Part shown: positions 32,909 to 41,237 of the stretch, in pieces
Position numbering within the stretch: position 1 is the first letter of the stretch
How the letters are laid out: each line of letters begins with the position of its first letter
NCBI RefSeq assembly: GCF_900102785.1
Contig: NZ_FNGC01000016.1
Span: 51,596-115,595, forward strand
DNA length: 64,000 nucleotides
Source of the DNA: Arthrobacter sp. ok362
GTDB lineage: Bacteria > Actinomycetota > Actinomycetes > Actinomycetales > Micrococcaceae
Direction: 5' to 3'
The notes under the pieces: generated by a model
The model's database searches: none
What the model saw: only the letters and a program-made list of their open reading frames with translations
Told to the model about the DNA's origin: nothing
Made by a program: the position numbers and the translations under genes

Positions 32909-34264
32909 GTTGGGTGTGGCGTTCCCGGCCGCCGGCTCCTGGTCGCCGGGGTTGGCACGGGGCGCCAGCTGCTGCCGAAGCCAGGCCACGACCTGCCGCT
33001 CCCAGCGCTCCGGATCCACATTCCATTCCTTGGTGTGCAGGGCCCTGTCGAAAGGCTCGAACGTGACCATCTCCGGATTCTTCTCGGCCAGCGCGGCGGA
33101 CGGCCCGAAAGGCACGTATTCGTCGTCCACGCTGTGCACAATGAGGGTCGGCGTCCGCAGCTCCACGGCCCGCGAAACCCAGTCCATCGCCTTGAAGTCA
33201 ACGGGCGCGGCCAGCCCGGTCAGCCGCCGGCCGAGGCGGTGGCTAAGCATCAGCTGTCCGTAGCGGCCCACGGACGACGGGATCCGGTTCAGCTCCGCGT
33301 GGTGGGCCAGCACGTTGACCCAGTTGATCACCGGCGCGTCCAGGACCATCGCCCGGATCAGGTGGCGGTGCCGGGAGAGGTCAGCCGTCTGCAGGCAGAT
33401 CGCGCCGCCCATCGACCAGCCGAACAGGACTACCTCGCGGGCGCCCTGTTCCAGGGCATAGCCGATGGCGGCCTCGACGTCGCGCCATTCAGTCGAGCCC
33501 AGTCCGTAGCGCCCGTCGCTGGCTGACGGGGCCAGGCCGTCGTTTCGGTAGGAGATCAGCAGGCTGGACATGCCCAACTCCCGGGCGGTCCGGAGGGCCC
33601 TGAGGCCCTCCTGCCGGGTGGCGCCGCGCCCGTGCACCATGATCGCCCAGACGTCCGGGGCCAAATCCTCCGCCGCCGCCGTGGCGCGGACCAGCCAGGC
33701 CGGCGCGGTCCCGGCATCGACGTCGATCAGCACGTCCTCCACGGGCAGCCCCAATGCGGCCGGATCCGGATAGGCCGCTCCGCTCCACCAGCCGCGCCGG
33801 GCGGTGGCAATGTCCCCGCTGTAGACGTGCTCGACCTCGCGCAGCACGGTGCGTTCGGCCGGCGAGTAGGACAGGATCCGGCCGATCCGCGCATGGCCGC
33901 GGCCGCCATCGAAGAAGAAACCGTAGACCCCGTCCACCGTGGAATCCTGGGTGGCGGCGAGAATGACCTGCAGGGCGCGCCCCTCGCGGATGACGGCCAG
34001 GACTTCCTGGTCCTCTGCGCGGAACCGGGCCGGGGTGATGACGCGGCGGGCGAAATAAAGCGCGAGGGCGGAGGACCCGGCGGCCAGCACGCCCGCAGCG
34101 GCGCTGCCGCCGATGATGCCCCCCAGCGCCCACTTGGCGCTTCCGGACGGGGCGGCGCCAGGGCCCGCCGCAACGGGAACTGCTGTTCCGCGGGCAGCGG
34201 TCCGGCGAAGGTCCGGGCGGAGGTCCGGGCGGAGGTCCGGGCGGAGGCGCAAGGAGGATGCCAT
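32906..34264 (-). CDS. Membrane-anchored alpha/beta hydrolase
   Basis: About 452 aa. A repeat-rich basic N-terminus (three Arg-Pro-Asp-Leu units) precedes one membrane helix (GGIIGGSAAAGVLAAGSSAL). A roughly 110-residue domain without recognised family follows, then an alpha/beta hydrolase: oxyanion region VWAIMVHGRGATRQEG, nucleophile elbow LFGWSMGGAI with Ser, acid in LIVHSVDDEYVPFG and His in FDRALHTKEW. The catalytic triad is complete. Substrate unknown; an anchored esterase or peptidase facing one side of the membrane is the safest call. The start is uncertain between ATG 34264 and ATG 34297; neither has a good ribosome site. Confidence 0.8.
   Translation of the reverse strand: MASSLRLRPDLRPDLRPDLRRTAARGTAVPVAAGPGAAPSGSAKWALGGIIGGSAAAGVLAAGSSALALYFARRVITPARFRAEDQEVLAVIREGRALQVILAATQDSTVDGVYGFFFDGGRGHARIGRILSYSPAERTVLREVEHVYSGDIATARRGWWSGAAYPDPAALGLPVEDVLIDVDAGTAPAWLVRATAAAEDLAPDVWAIMVHGRGATRQEGLRALRTARELGMSSLLISYRNDGLAPSASDGRYGLGSTEWRDVEAAIGYALEQGAREVVLFGWSMGGAICLQTADLSRHRHLIRAMVLDAPVINWVNVLAHHAELNRIPSSVGRYGQLMLSHRLGRRLTGLAAPVDFKAMDWVSRAVELRTPTLIVHSVDDEYVPFGPSAALAEKNPEMVTFEPFDRALHTKEWNVDPERWERQVVAWLRQQLAPRANPGDQEPAAGNATPN
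34199..34246 (-). repeat. 12-bp tandem repeats at the hydrolase 5' end
   Basis: Three perfect copies of GTCCGGGCGGAG (34211, 34223, 34235) preceded by a degenerate fourth (34199). They encode Arg-Pro-Asp-Leu units and keep the frame. Confidence 0.85.
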
Positions 34265-34385
34265 GGCACCATTCTGACTGAACCGCAGCCCGACCATGGC
34301 ATTGGCACGGTTCTGCAGCACGGCCGCCGGCCTGGACACGCCGGGCTCCCCGGGACACAACCATGCGGGGCAACACGAGCGCGAC

Positions 34386-34391
34386 TAGGCT
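34386..34391 (+). promoter_or_regulatory. Candidate -10 box (TAGGCT) six bases before the start at 34398
   Basis: TAGGCT, then six bases, then ATG: the leaderless arrangement. No convincing -35 element. The intervening GGGG could also act as a poor ribosome site. Confidence 0.45.
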
Positions 34392-34397
34392 GGGGTC

Positions 34398-34886
34398 ATG
34401 AGTGATCCAATCGTCATTTTGACAGAAGAGCCCCTCGGTGCGGATGACCGCGTCAATATTGAAACCCTGATTGCCGGCGGTGATGCGCCCCTGCTGATCC
34501 TGGTGCCGGCCAACACCGAGCGTCACCTGGTGGTGGATTTCCTGGAAAACCTTTCCTTGCTTGAAATCGCCAAAGCCTTCCGTGAACTGACGGCACATTC
34601 TGACCCCGCCGAGGAGCGGGCCGAAGCCGCCGACACCCTGGCCGCTTCGCTGGCCGCACTGGCCGGCCTGGGCGGCGGCGTCTCGGGCGAAGTCGTCGAG
34701 GGCAAGGCCGTCGACGGCCTGGTTGCCAAGGTCAAGGAACTCAGCGCCGGCCAGGCTGTGGTCATCACGCGCCCGCACGCTGTCGCAGACACCTTCCACA
34801 CCGACTGGGCCACCAAGGCACAGGACAAGCTGGGCCTGCCCGTCCTGCATCTGTACGCCGGTTCGGGATTTATCGGGGACTCCTGA
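34398..34886 (+). CDS. Conserved protein of unknown function
   Basis: 162 aa, acidic, soluble. Alternating strand-helix pattern (VILTEEPLG, APLLILVPA, then a long helical middle with Ala/Glu, and QAVVITRPHAVADTFHTDWATKAQDKLGLPVLHLYAGSGFIGD) suggests a small Rossmann-like or universal-stress-like fold. I do not recognise a catalytic motif. It is followed 14 bp later by msrB on the same strand, so a shared transcript and a stress-linked role are possible. Its start appears leaderless. Confidence 0.75.
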   Translation: MSDPIVILTEEPLGADDRVNIETLIAGGDAPLLILVPANTERHLVVDFLENLSLLEIAKAFRELTAHSDPAEERAEAADTLAASLAALAGLGGGVSGEVVEGKAVDGLVAKVKELSAGQAVVITRPHAVADTFHTDWATKAQDKLGLPVLHLYAGSGFIGDS

Positions 34887-34900
34887 GCGTTATTGAGGCT

Positions 34901-35428
34901 ATGAGTATCTTTAACAGGTCCAAATCCATGCCCTCCGCAGTGCCGGCCGCTGACCCCGACGCGGCGCCTGCCGCTTCGCCGCTTGAACAGCCCTCGGGTG
35001 GACAGACGACCGCCCAAAAGCCGGTCGAAAAGACCGATGCCCAGTGGCGCGAGGAACTCACGCCCGAAGAGTACCGCGTGCTCCGCCAGGCCGGCACCGA
35101 GCGGCCGTACACCGGCGAATACTGGGACACCCACACCCGGGGCGTCTACCAGTGCCGGGCCTGCGGCAGCGAACTCTTCACCAGCAATGAAAAGTTCGAC
35201 TCGCACTGCGGCTGGCCGTCCTTCTGGGCGCCGCTCGCCGAGGGTACCGTGCGCTACATCCATGACCGCACCATGGGCATGGACCGGGTGGAAGTTCGCT
35301 GCGGCACGTGCGATTCCCACCTGGGACACGTGTTCGACGGCGAGGGCTACGGCACCCCCACGGACCAGCGGTACTGCATCAACTCGGTCTCCCTGAAGCT
35401 CGTTCCCGCGGACGACGCCGGGCAGTAG
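34901..35428 (+). CDS. msrB: Peptide-methionine (R)-S-oxide reductase
   Basis: Reduces the R-sulfoxide of methionine in oxidised proteins. 175 aa with an about 45-residue Ala/Pro-rich N-terminal extension before the MsrB domain. Structural zinc ligands are the two CxxC pairs in YQCRACGSELF and RCGTCDSHLGH; the catalytic cysteine is Cys159 in RYCINSVSLKL, and FDSHCGWPSFW is the family signature with a second cysteine that could resolve the sulfenate. It follows the unknown gene at 34398 by 14 bp. The N-terminal extension has no clear signal peptide. Confidence 0.95.
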   Translation: MSIFNRSKSMPSAVPAADPDAAPAASPLEQPSGGQTTAQKPVEKTDAQWREELTPEEYRVLRQAGTERPYTGEYWDTHTRGVYQCRACGSELFTSNEKFDSHCGWPSFWAPLAEGTVRYIHDRTMGMDRVEVRCGTCDSHLGHVFDGEGYGTPTDQRYCINSVSLKLVPADDAGQ

Positions 35429-35592
35429 CAGGCAGCCCTTCCTCTTCTTCCGCTGGAACGGCTTTTCAGAATCACTTGCCCCAGACTTTCTTATGCTCGA
35501 GGCAATTTTGCATTAGAGCATCTGTTTGCTTGCTACGCTCGATTTAGATCCAGCGACACGCTCCACAGCAACCAGAAAGGCGACCGTCGACG

Positions 35593-36990
35593 ATGACCAC
35601 GACCGCTCTTACCGCCCCCGCCCCGATCACGGCCAGCAACCAGGAATGGCTGCGGCTCAAGGCTGCCGCCACCGCACTGCAGACCCTCCAGATCCAGGAC
35701 GGTTCCGTGCCGGATGCCGAAGCCCACGAAGCCGCGGCCGGATACGTCGGAACCATCACCGCAGCGGTCTCGGCCCTGGCCCCGTCCTTCCCGCACGACG
35801 CCCGCTACCTCGAACTGCTCGTCACCGACTTCGGCCGATGGGCCGATGGCGGCTTTGGCGTGCCGGACTTCCTGGATTCCCTGCAGGCGTTCCAGCCGCA
35901 GCAGCACCGGGTCAACGGACTCCAGCACCTCGTCGTGTTCCCGATGTACACCCAGAACGGCAGCAGCAGCCGACTTGTCGAGGCCCTGCTGATCGAGGTC
36001 ATCTGGCCCGAGTTCGTCGGCGGCCTGGAGCAGTGCGAATACTCCAACAAGCTGTTCGTCCCGATCCGCTTCCTCGACTTCACCCCGGGCTACAACACCA
36101 ATTCCGCCGTCCTCTTCCCCGAAACCGTCGCCGTCCGCGAGACCCCGACGTTCACGTGGGGCGCGATCTTCGCCGACCGCGAGGCCGCCCGCTTCCGCCG
36201 CGTCCTGCGCGCCGCCGCCGAGATCACTTCCCTGCAGCTGCCCGAGGACGCCGCCGGGCTGCTCGAGGACCAGGAGCTGACGCAGGAAACCTTTGTCATG
36301 TGGGACCTCATCCACGACCGCACCCACATGCGCGGCGACCTGCCCTTCGACCCCTTCATGATCAAGCAGCGCATGCCGTTCTTCCTCTACTCGCTCGAGG
36401 AACTGCGCTGCGACCTCACCGCCTTCCGCGAGTCGGTGAGGATCGAGAAGGACGAGGACGCTGACCCGGAGGCACGCCGCCACGCCAAGCTTGTCCAGTA
36501 CGCCGTGATCTTCGACCGCATCTTCCGCTTCGCCATCACCGGCACCCGCGTCCGCAACTACGACGGCCTCGGCGGCCAGCTGCTCTTCGCCTGGATGCAC
36601 CAGCACCACGTCCTGCACTGGACCGACAGCAAACTCAGCATCGACTGGGACGAGGCTGCCGGCGTCGTGGTTGAACTCGGCGCGAAGATCGAGGAACTGT
36701 ACTGGCGCTCGATCGACCGTCCCAAGATGGCCCACTGGCTCGCCGCCTACGAGCTCATTTCCGGAACGGTCACGCCCAACCCGGCCTCGGTCTGGGCCAA
36801 GGGTCCGGACGCCCTCCCCCTGGACGGCCCGCCCCGGGGCCTCACGGACCAGGTCCTCGACGACGAGTTCCCGCTCTCCATGTTCTACGAGGCGCTGGAG
36901 AAGAAGATGCGGCCCGTCATCGAATCCACTGCAGGCATCACCGGGTCCTCAGACACCAACAGCGGCGCCCAGGCCCTGAACGCCGGATGA
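35593..36990 (+). CDS. DUF6421-like protein, first gene of the SDR/threonine-aldolase cluster
   Basis: 465 aa, soluble, of a conserved actinobacterial family I believe is DUF6421; function unknown. Distinct segments are LVVFPMYTQNGSSSRLVEALLIEVIWPEF, a TPGYNTNSAVLFPET stretch, MWDLIHDRTHMRGDLPFDPFMIKQRMPFF with two close His residues, LHWTDSKLSIDWDE and MHQHHVLHW. The HDRTH and HQHH clusters could bind a metal, which would make it an enzyme; that is inference. The stop overlaps the SDR start by 4 nt. A weak promoter (TTGCAT near 35509; TACGCT near 35533) may lie in the 164-bp gap after msrB. Confidence 0.8.
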   Translation: MTTTALTAPAPITASNQEWLRLKAAATALQTLQIQDGSVPDAEAHEAAAGYVGTITAAVSALAPSFPHDARYLELLVTDFGRWADGGFGVPDFLDSLQAFQPQQHRVNGLQHLVVFPMYTQNGSSSRLVEALLIEVIWPEFVGGLEQCEYSNKLFVPIRFLDFTPGYNTNSAVLFPETVAVRETPTFTWGAIFADREAARFRRVLRAAAEITSLQLPEDAAGLLEDQELTQETFVMWDLIHDRTHMRGDLPFDPFMIKQRMPFFLYSLEELRCDLTAFRESVRIEKDEDADPEARRHAKLVQYAVIFDRIFRFAITGTRVRNYDGLGGQLLFAWMHQHHVLHWTDSKLSIDWDEAAGVVVELGAKIEELYWRSIDRPKMAHWLAAYELISGTVTPNPASVWAKGPDALPLDGPPRGLTDQVLDDEFPLSMFYEALEKKMRPVIESTAGITGSSDTNSGAQALNAG

Positions 36991-37763
36991 GCAACGGACG
37001 CACCTTGAACGTTCTGGTCACGGGCGGCAGCGGGCCGTCCGGGATCGCAACGGCCCGTGCCCTTCGCGACGCCGGCCACAGGGTCTTCACCGTGGGTTCT
37101 AATGACGCCCGGATCGAGGCCGCCGCCGCCGAAGCCGGTGGCGGCGTCACCGCGCTTGTGAGCGACCTCGCGAGCCTGGCGGACGTAAAGGCCTTGCGGG
37201 CGAGCGTTGCCGGCATGGCCGGAAACGTCGACGGCGTCATCCACTTGGTGGGCGGCTGGCGCGGCGCGAAAGGCATCACGGACCAGAGCGACGACGACTG
37301 GGACTTCCTGGAACGCAATGCCATCACGACGCTGCGGAACGTCACGCGCGTCTTCTTCGACGACCTCGCCGCGTCGGACACCGGACGCTTCGCCATGGTG
37401 TCCTCCACGGCCGTGAGCTCCCCGACGGCGGGCGGCGCCAGCTACGCCGCGGCCAAGGCCGCCGCGGAAGCCTGGACGCTGGCGGTCGCGGACGGCTTCC
37501 GGCGTGCCCACGCCGCGACCGCCGGCGCCCCCGAGCATGAAAGCACGAAGCAGGAAAGCACGAAGCCCGAAAACCCAGAGCTGCGCAGCGCCGCCGCCAT
37601 CCTCGTGGTGAAGGCGCTCGTCAATGCGGAAATGCGGGCCAAGGCCCCGGAACGGTCGTTCCCGGGCTTCACGGACGTGGCAGACCTCGCGGCTGCCGCA
37701 ACCGGGCTCTTCAGCACTCCCGCCAGCGAGCTGAACGGCCAGCGGCTGCTGCTCAGCCGCTGA
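36987..37763 (+). CDS. Short-chain dehydrogenase/reductase
   Basis: 258 aa, NAD(P)-dependent SDR fold. The cofactor loop is VTGGSGPSGIATARAL, a slightly unusual form of TGxxxGxG. The catalytic set is Ser in MVSSTAVSSP and the YAAAK motif (Tyr-x3-Lys) twelve residues on. A short Glu/Ser/Thr/Lys repeat insert (HESTKQESTKPENPE) follows the active site, in the usual substrate-loop region. ATGA overlap with the DUF6421-like gene and position before a threonine aldolase tie it to that cluster. It may oxidise or reduce a beta-hydroxy amino acid or its aldehyde product; substrate not known. Confidence 0.88.
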   Translation: MSNGRTLNVLVTGGSGPSGIATARALRDAGHRVFTVGSNDARIEAAAAEAGGGVTALVSDLASLADVKALRASVAGMAGNVDGVIHLVGGWRGAKGITDQSDDDWDFLERNAITTLRNVTRVFFDDLAASDTGRFAMVSSTAVSSPTAGGASYAAAKAAAEAWTLAVADGFRRAHAATAGAPEHESTKQESTKPENPELRSAAAILVVKALVNAEMRAKAPERSFPGFTDVADLAAAATGLFSTPASELNGQRLLLSR

Positions 37764-37788
37764 ACTGGCCCGGACCCAGTGGCCCGGA

Positions 37789-37825
37789 CTTAGCCGCCGC
37801 GGTGCCCCGGGCTTAGCCGCCGCGG
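37789..37825 (+). repeat. Two copies of CTTAGCCGCCGCGG upstream of the aldolase gene
   Basis: Copies at 37789-37802 and 37812-37825, 23 bp apart start to start. The second supplies the candidate -35 element TTAGCC of the aldolase promoter. Confidence 0.7.
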
Positions 37826-37841
37826 CCCGACCTCTTAGACT
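37813..37841 (+). promoter_or_regulatory. Candidate promoter of a leaderless threonine aldolase mRNA
   Basis: -35 TTAGCC (37813-37818), 17-bp spacer, -10 TAGACT (37836-37841), then six bases and the GTG at 37848. Transcription would begin at or next to the start codon. Confidence 0.5.
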
Positions 37842-37847
37842 GAAAGC

Positions 37848-38948
37848 GTGAGCAAAACGATGACCAGCACAGTTGAAACTGTCCCTGCCAGCACTACGGT
37901 GCGGCTCCACGATCCTTCCGTCCGCGGTTTCGCCTCGGACAACTATTCCGGCGTGCACCCGGAGGTTCTCGCGGCCTTGGCCGCCGCCAACGAAGGCCAC
38001 CAGGTCTCTTACGGCGAAGACGACTACACCGCGCGCCTGCAGCAGCTGATGGAAGAGCACTTCGGTGAAGGCATCGAGTGCTTCCCGGTGTTCAACGGCA
38101 CCGGCGCCAACGTCCTGTCCCTGCAGTCGCTGCTGCCGCGCTGGGGAGCCGTCGTCTGTGCCTCCACGGCGCACATCAACATGGACGAAAACGGCGCACC
38201 GGAGCGGATCGGCGGCATCAAGCTGCTGCAGGTCCCGACCAATGACGGCAAGCTCACGCCTGCACTGATCGACCAGGAAGCCTGGGGCTGGGGCGATGAG
38301 CACCGCGCCCAGCCGCTGGCCGTATCCATCACCCAGACCACCGAGCTCGGTACCTGCTACACGCCGGACGAGGTCCGGGCCATCGCGGAGCATGTCCACG
38401 CGAAGGGCATGAAACTGCACATGGACGGCGCCCGGCTGGCCAACGCCGCCGCGCACCTGGGCGTCCCGCTGCGGGCGTTCACCCGCGACGCCGGCGTGGA
38501 CATCCTCTCCTTCGGCGGCACGAAGAACGGCCTGCTGTTCGGCGAGGTTGTGGTTGCCCTGAACCCCGAAGCCGCCCACGGCCTGGTCTACCTGCGCAAG
38601 ATGAACATGCAGCTGGCGTCCAAGATGCGGTTCATGTCCGCCCAGTTCATTGCCCTCCTCGAGGGTGACCTGTGGCTGCGGTCGGCCGCGCACGCCAATG
38701 CCATGGCCGCCCGGCTGCGCGCCGGCGTCGAGGGCATCCCCGGCGTCGAACTGAGCCAGAAGACCGAGTCCAACGGCGTGTTCGCCGTCCTGCCTGCCGG
38801 TGTCGCGGACCGGCTGCGCAAGTCCTTCCGCTTCTACGACTGGAACGAGGCGGCCCGCGAGGTCCGCTGGATGTGTTCCTTCGACACCACCGAGGAAGAC
38901 GTTGATTCGTTCATTGCGGCCATCAAGCGCGAGCTCGCCGCCGCCTGA
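37848..38948 (+). CDS. ltaE: Threonine aldolase family PLP lyase
   Basis: 366-aa fold-type I PLP enzyme, beta-eliminating lyase / low-specificity threonine aldolase family, cleaving beta-hydroxy amino acids to glycine and an aldehyde. It begins, after a short extension, with RGFASDNYSGVHPEVLAAL; the PLP aspartate region is KLHMDGARLANAAAHL and the Schiff-base lysine is Lys226 in SFGGTKNGLLFGE. All family residues look intact. The GTG start sits six bases after a -10-like box with no ribosome site, suggesting a leaderless mRNA and its own promoter within the three-gene cluster. Exact substrate (threonine, allo-threonine, phenylserine-like) cannot be read from sequence. Confidence 0.92.
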   Translation: MSKTMTSTVETVPASTTVRLHDPSVRGFASDNYSGVHPEVLAALAAANEGHQVSYGEDDYTARLQQLMEEHFGEGIECFPVFNGTGANVLSLQSLLPRWGAVVCASTAHINMDENGAPERIGGIKLLQVPTNDGKLTPALIDQEAWGWGDEHRAQPLAVSITQTTELGTCYTPDEVRAIAEHVHAKGMKLHMDGARLANAAAHLGVPLRAFTRDAGVDILSFGGTKNGLLFGEVVVALNPEAAHGLVYLRKMNMQLASKMRFMSAQFIALLEGDLWLRSAAHANAMAARLRAGVEGIPGVELSQKTESNGVFAVLPAGVADRLRKSFRFYDWNEAAREVRWMCSFDTTEEDVDSFIAAIKRELAAA

Positions 38949-38962
38949 GCCCTGCACGGCTT

Positions 38963-38995
38963 CCCCTGCCCGGCGGCGAGCCTGCCGGGCAGGGG
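38963..38995 (+). terminator. Strong hairpin after ltaE
   Basis: 12-bp perfect stem CCCCTGCCCGGC / GCCGGGCAGGGG with a 9-nt loop, 15 bp past the aldolase stop. No T-run, as is common in GC-rich actinobacteria. Confidence 0.65.
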
Positions 38996-39020
38996 CCTGG
39001 CCGGTGCATAACCTTCCAAG

Positions 39021-39668
39021 GTGAGCTCCCTCGATCAGGTTCCGGCAGATTTCCTCTTCGCCCTGGGGACCCTTCGGCAGGCACGCTGCCGCAGCGAGCT
39101 GCACCTGGACGAAATTCCGGCCCCGTCGCGGCTGGCGCCGTTCGCGGTGGCCCTGGGGGCCGAGGTGATCGGACCGGGCGAGCCCCCCGCCGGCGGGCCG
39201 GTCCACGGCCCGGCTGCCGCGGCCTTGGCACGGGCGTCCGGCAGTGACGACATCGAACTGGCCACAGGCCGCTTTATTCTGCTCCACGATCCCGACGGCT
39301 CCGCCGTGTGGGACGGGGAGTTCCGGATCGTCACCTACATCCGTGCCCAGCTGGAGCCCGAGATGGGCAACGACGAACTCCTCGGGTCCGTGGCGTGGAC
39401 GTGGCTGGTCGAGGCGCTGGATAACCATCGGGCGCCGTACCGCTCCGCCGGCGGCACCGCCACCAGGGTGCTCTCGGAGAGCTTTGGAACGTTATCGGAC
39501 CGGCCCAATTCAATCGACATTGAGCTCCGGGCCTCCTGGACCCCGGCCACCCCGGACATCACCGCGCACCTGGAGGCGTGGTCGGACATGGTCTGCACCT
39601 TCGCCGGACTGCCGCCGCTGCCCGAGGGCGTGACGGCCCTTCCCCGGCGCCCCCGCGGACACGCATGA
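39021..39668 (+). CDS. DUF3000 family protein
   Basis: 215 aa, soluble, conserved in actinobacteria directly upstream of an HRDC-containing ribonuclease D, as here. Sequence landmarks are VPADFLFALGTLRQARCRSELHL, RLAPFAVALGAEV, RFILLHDPDGSAVWDGEFRIV and LLGSVAWTWLVEAL; no catalytic motif is apparent. The GTG start has a CATAAC box about 9 bp upstream and no ribosome site, so it may also be leaderless. A link to RNA processing is inferred only from the conserved neighbour. Confidence 0.88.
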   Translation: MSSLDQVPADFLFALGTLRQARCRSELHLDEIPAPSRLAPFAVALGAEVIGPGEPPAGGPVHGPAAAALARASGSDDIELATGRFILLHDPDGSAVWDGEFRIVTYIRAQLEPEMGNDELLGSVAWTWLVEALDNHRAPYRSAGGTATRVLSESFGTLSDRPNSIDIELRASWTPATPDITAHLEAWSDMVCTFAGLPPLPEGVTALPRRPRGHA

Positions 39669-39729
39669 GGCGGCTGTTCGGCCACGGTCACGGCCTTAGC
39701 CGCCATGTTGTCGGTAAACTGTAGAGACC

Positions 39730-41088
39730 ATGACCCCTCAGAATCCGGAAATCAGCACGGCCGGCGCCATTCGCAATACGGCCGAGGCCGCTGACACCAC
39801 AGCCCACATCACAGTGGAAGGCTTCGACAGCCTGGTCCCTGAAGTGATCGACCTCGACGTTCCCCGCGACGGCGTGCCGCTGGTCATTGAAACCCAGTCC
39901 GGACTCGAACGCTGCGCCGCAGCCCTCGCAGCCGGCCACGGCCCTGCAGGCGTGGATGCGGAGCGGGCCTCGGGCTTCCGCTACGGCCAGCGCGCCTTCC
40001 TGGTCCAGATCCGGCGCGAAGGCTCCGGGACCTGGCTGATCGATCCAGAACCCTTCGGGGACCTGAGCATCATCAATGACGCATTGCGCGGCGTCGAATG
40101 GATCCTCCACGCCGCCAGCCAGGACCTGCCCTGCTTGTCCGAACTCGGCATGTGGCCGGACAAGCTCTTCGACACCGAGCTCGCCGCGCGCCTGGCCGGG
40201 CTGCCCCGGGTGGGCCTCGCCGCCGTCATCGAACAGCTCCTGGGCTTCGGCCTGGCGAAGGAACACTCCGCCGCCGACTGGTCCACCCGCCCCCTGCCGG
40301 AACCCTGGCTGCGCTATGCGGCGCTCGACGTCGAAGTCCTCACCGAACTCCGCGAGGAACTGATCGAACTCCTCGTGGCGGACGAAAAGCTGGAATACGC
40401 CGAGCAGGAATTCGCCGCCATCCTCGAGGCCGGACAGGCCCCGCCTCGCGTTGATCCGTGGCGCAAGACGTCCGGACTGCACCAAATCCGCGACCGCCGC
40501 CAACTGGCCGCAGTGCGGGAACTGTGGCTGGAACGCGATTCTCTGGCCCAGAAGCGCGACGTCGCCCCCGGCCGGCTGATCCCCGACTCTGCCCTCGTCT
40601 CCGCCGCCAAGGCGATGCCCTCCACGGTCCCCCAGCTCCTCGGCACCAAGGGCTTCCACGGCCGCGCCGCCCAGCGCGAGGCACCCCGCTGGCTGCGCTG
40701 TATCGGCCTGGCCAGGGCACTTGAGGACCTGCCGCCGCTGCACCTGCCCACCAACGCTCCCCCGCCTCCCCGCGTCTGGGCGGACCGGGACCCGGAGGCG
40801 GCCGCCAGGCTGGCCACCGCCCGCCCGAAACTCCAGGCCAGGGCCGAGGAACTGAACCTGCCGGTGGAAAACCTGCTGACTCCCGACTACCTTCGGCGGG
40901 TCGCGTGGCGTCCGCCGGCAGAGCTCAGCGAGGAAGGTGTGGCCGAGGAACTGGCGAACCTCGGGGCGCGCCAGTGGCAGATCGAAATTACTGCTCCGCT
41001 CATTGCCGAGGCCTTCCTGCACCCCGCGCCGTTGCCCGCGAAGGAGCCCAAGGCCCCCGCCCAGGCGCCATCGGGCTCCACGGTCTAG
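39730..41088 (+). CDS. rnd: Ribonuclease D with HRDC domain
   Basis: 452-aa 3'-5' exoribonuclease of the DEDDy type, which trims tRNA and other small RNA 3' ends. Exo motifs: GVDAERASGFRYGQRAFLVQ (Asp and Glu), HAASQDLPCL (Asp) and RYAALDVEVL (Tyr-x3-Asp). The HRDC nucleic-acid-binding domain spans about 250-330 (LAAVRELWLERDSLAQKRD onward), with a second HRDC-like helical region to about 430. A TAAACT box 9 bp before the ATG may be its promoter. In the mycobacterial equivalent dxs follows; here dxs is about 12 kb away. Confidence 0.93.
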   Translation: MTPQNPEISTAGAIRNTAEAADTTAHITVEGFDSLVPEVIDLDVPRDGVPLVIETQSGLERCAAALAAGHGPAGVDAERASGFRYGQRAFLVQIRREGSGTWLIDPEPFGDLSIINDALRGVEWILHAASQDLPCLSELGMWPDKLFDTELAARLAGLPRVGLAAVIEQLLGFGLAKEHSAADWSTRPLPEPWLRYAALDVEVLTELREELIELLVADEKLEYAEQEFAAILEAGQAPPRVDPWRKTSGLHQIRDRRQLAAVRELWLERDSLAQKRDVAPGRLIPDSALVSAAKAMPSTVPQLLGTKGFHGRAAQREAPRWLRCIGLARALEDLPPLHLPTNAPPPPRVWADRDPEAAARLATARPKLQARAEELNLPVENLLTPDYLRRVAWRPPAELSEEGVAEELANLGARQWQIEITAPLIAEAFLHPAPLPAKEPKAPAQAPSGSTV

Positions 41089-41127
41089 CAGGACTTTCCG
41101 GGGCCGCCCCTCTCCTCCTTGCCAGCT

Positions 41128-41147
41128 ATGTTACTGGCGAGTAACAT
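41128..41147. promoter_or_regulatory. Perfect palindrome ATGTTACT-GGCG-AGTAACAT upstream of fadA
   Basis: 8-bp arms with a 4-bp spacer, no mismatch, about 90 bp before the fadA start. The position and form suit a TetR- or GntR-type repressor controlling beta-oxidation. I cannot name the regulator. Confidence 0.6.
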
Positions 41148-41237
41148 TATTCATGATGTCGTTCGGATCCCTCCCGCCTGTGGCAAGCCCTGCCACAGGA
41201 CGGGTTCCGGCAACCATGTCTCAATGAGGAGTAACAC

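Noticed and set aside
34199..34246. CRISPR-like array
   Set aside because: Repeats are 12 bp, contiguous and without spacers, inside a coding region. No CRISPR array or cas gene was seen anywhere in the window.
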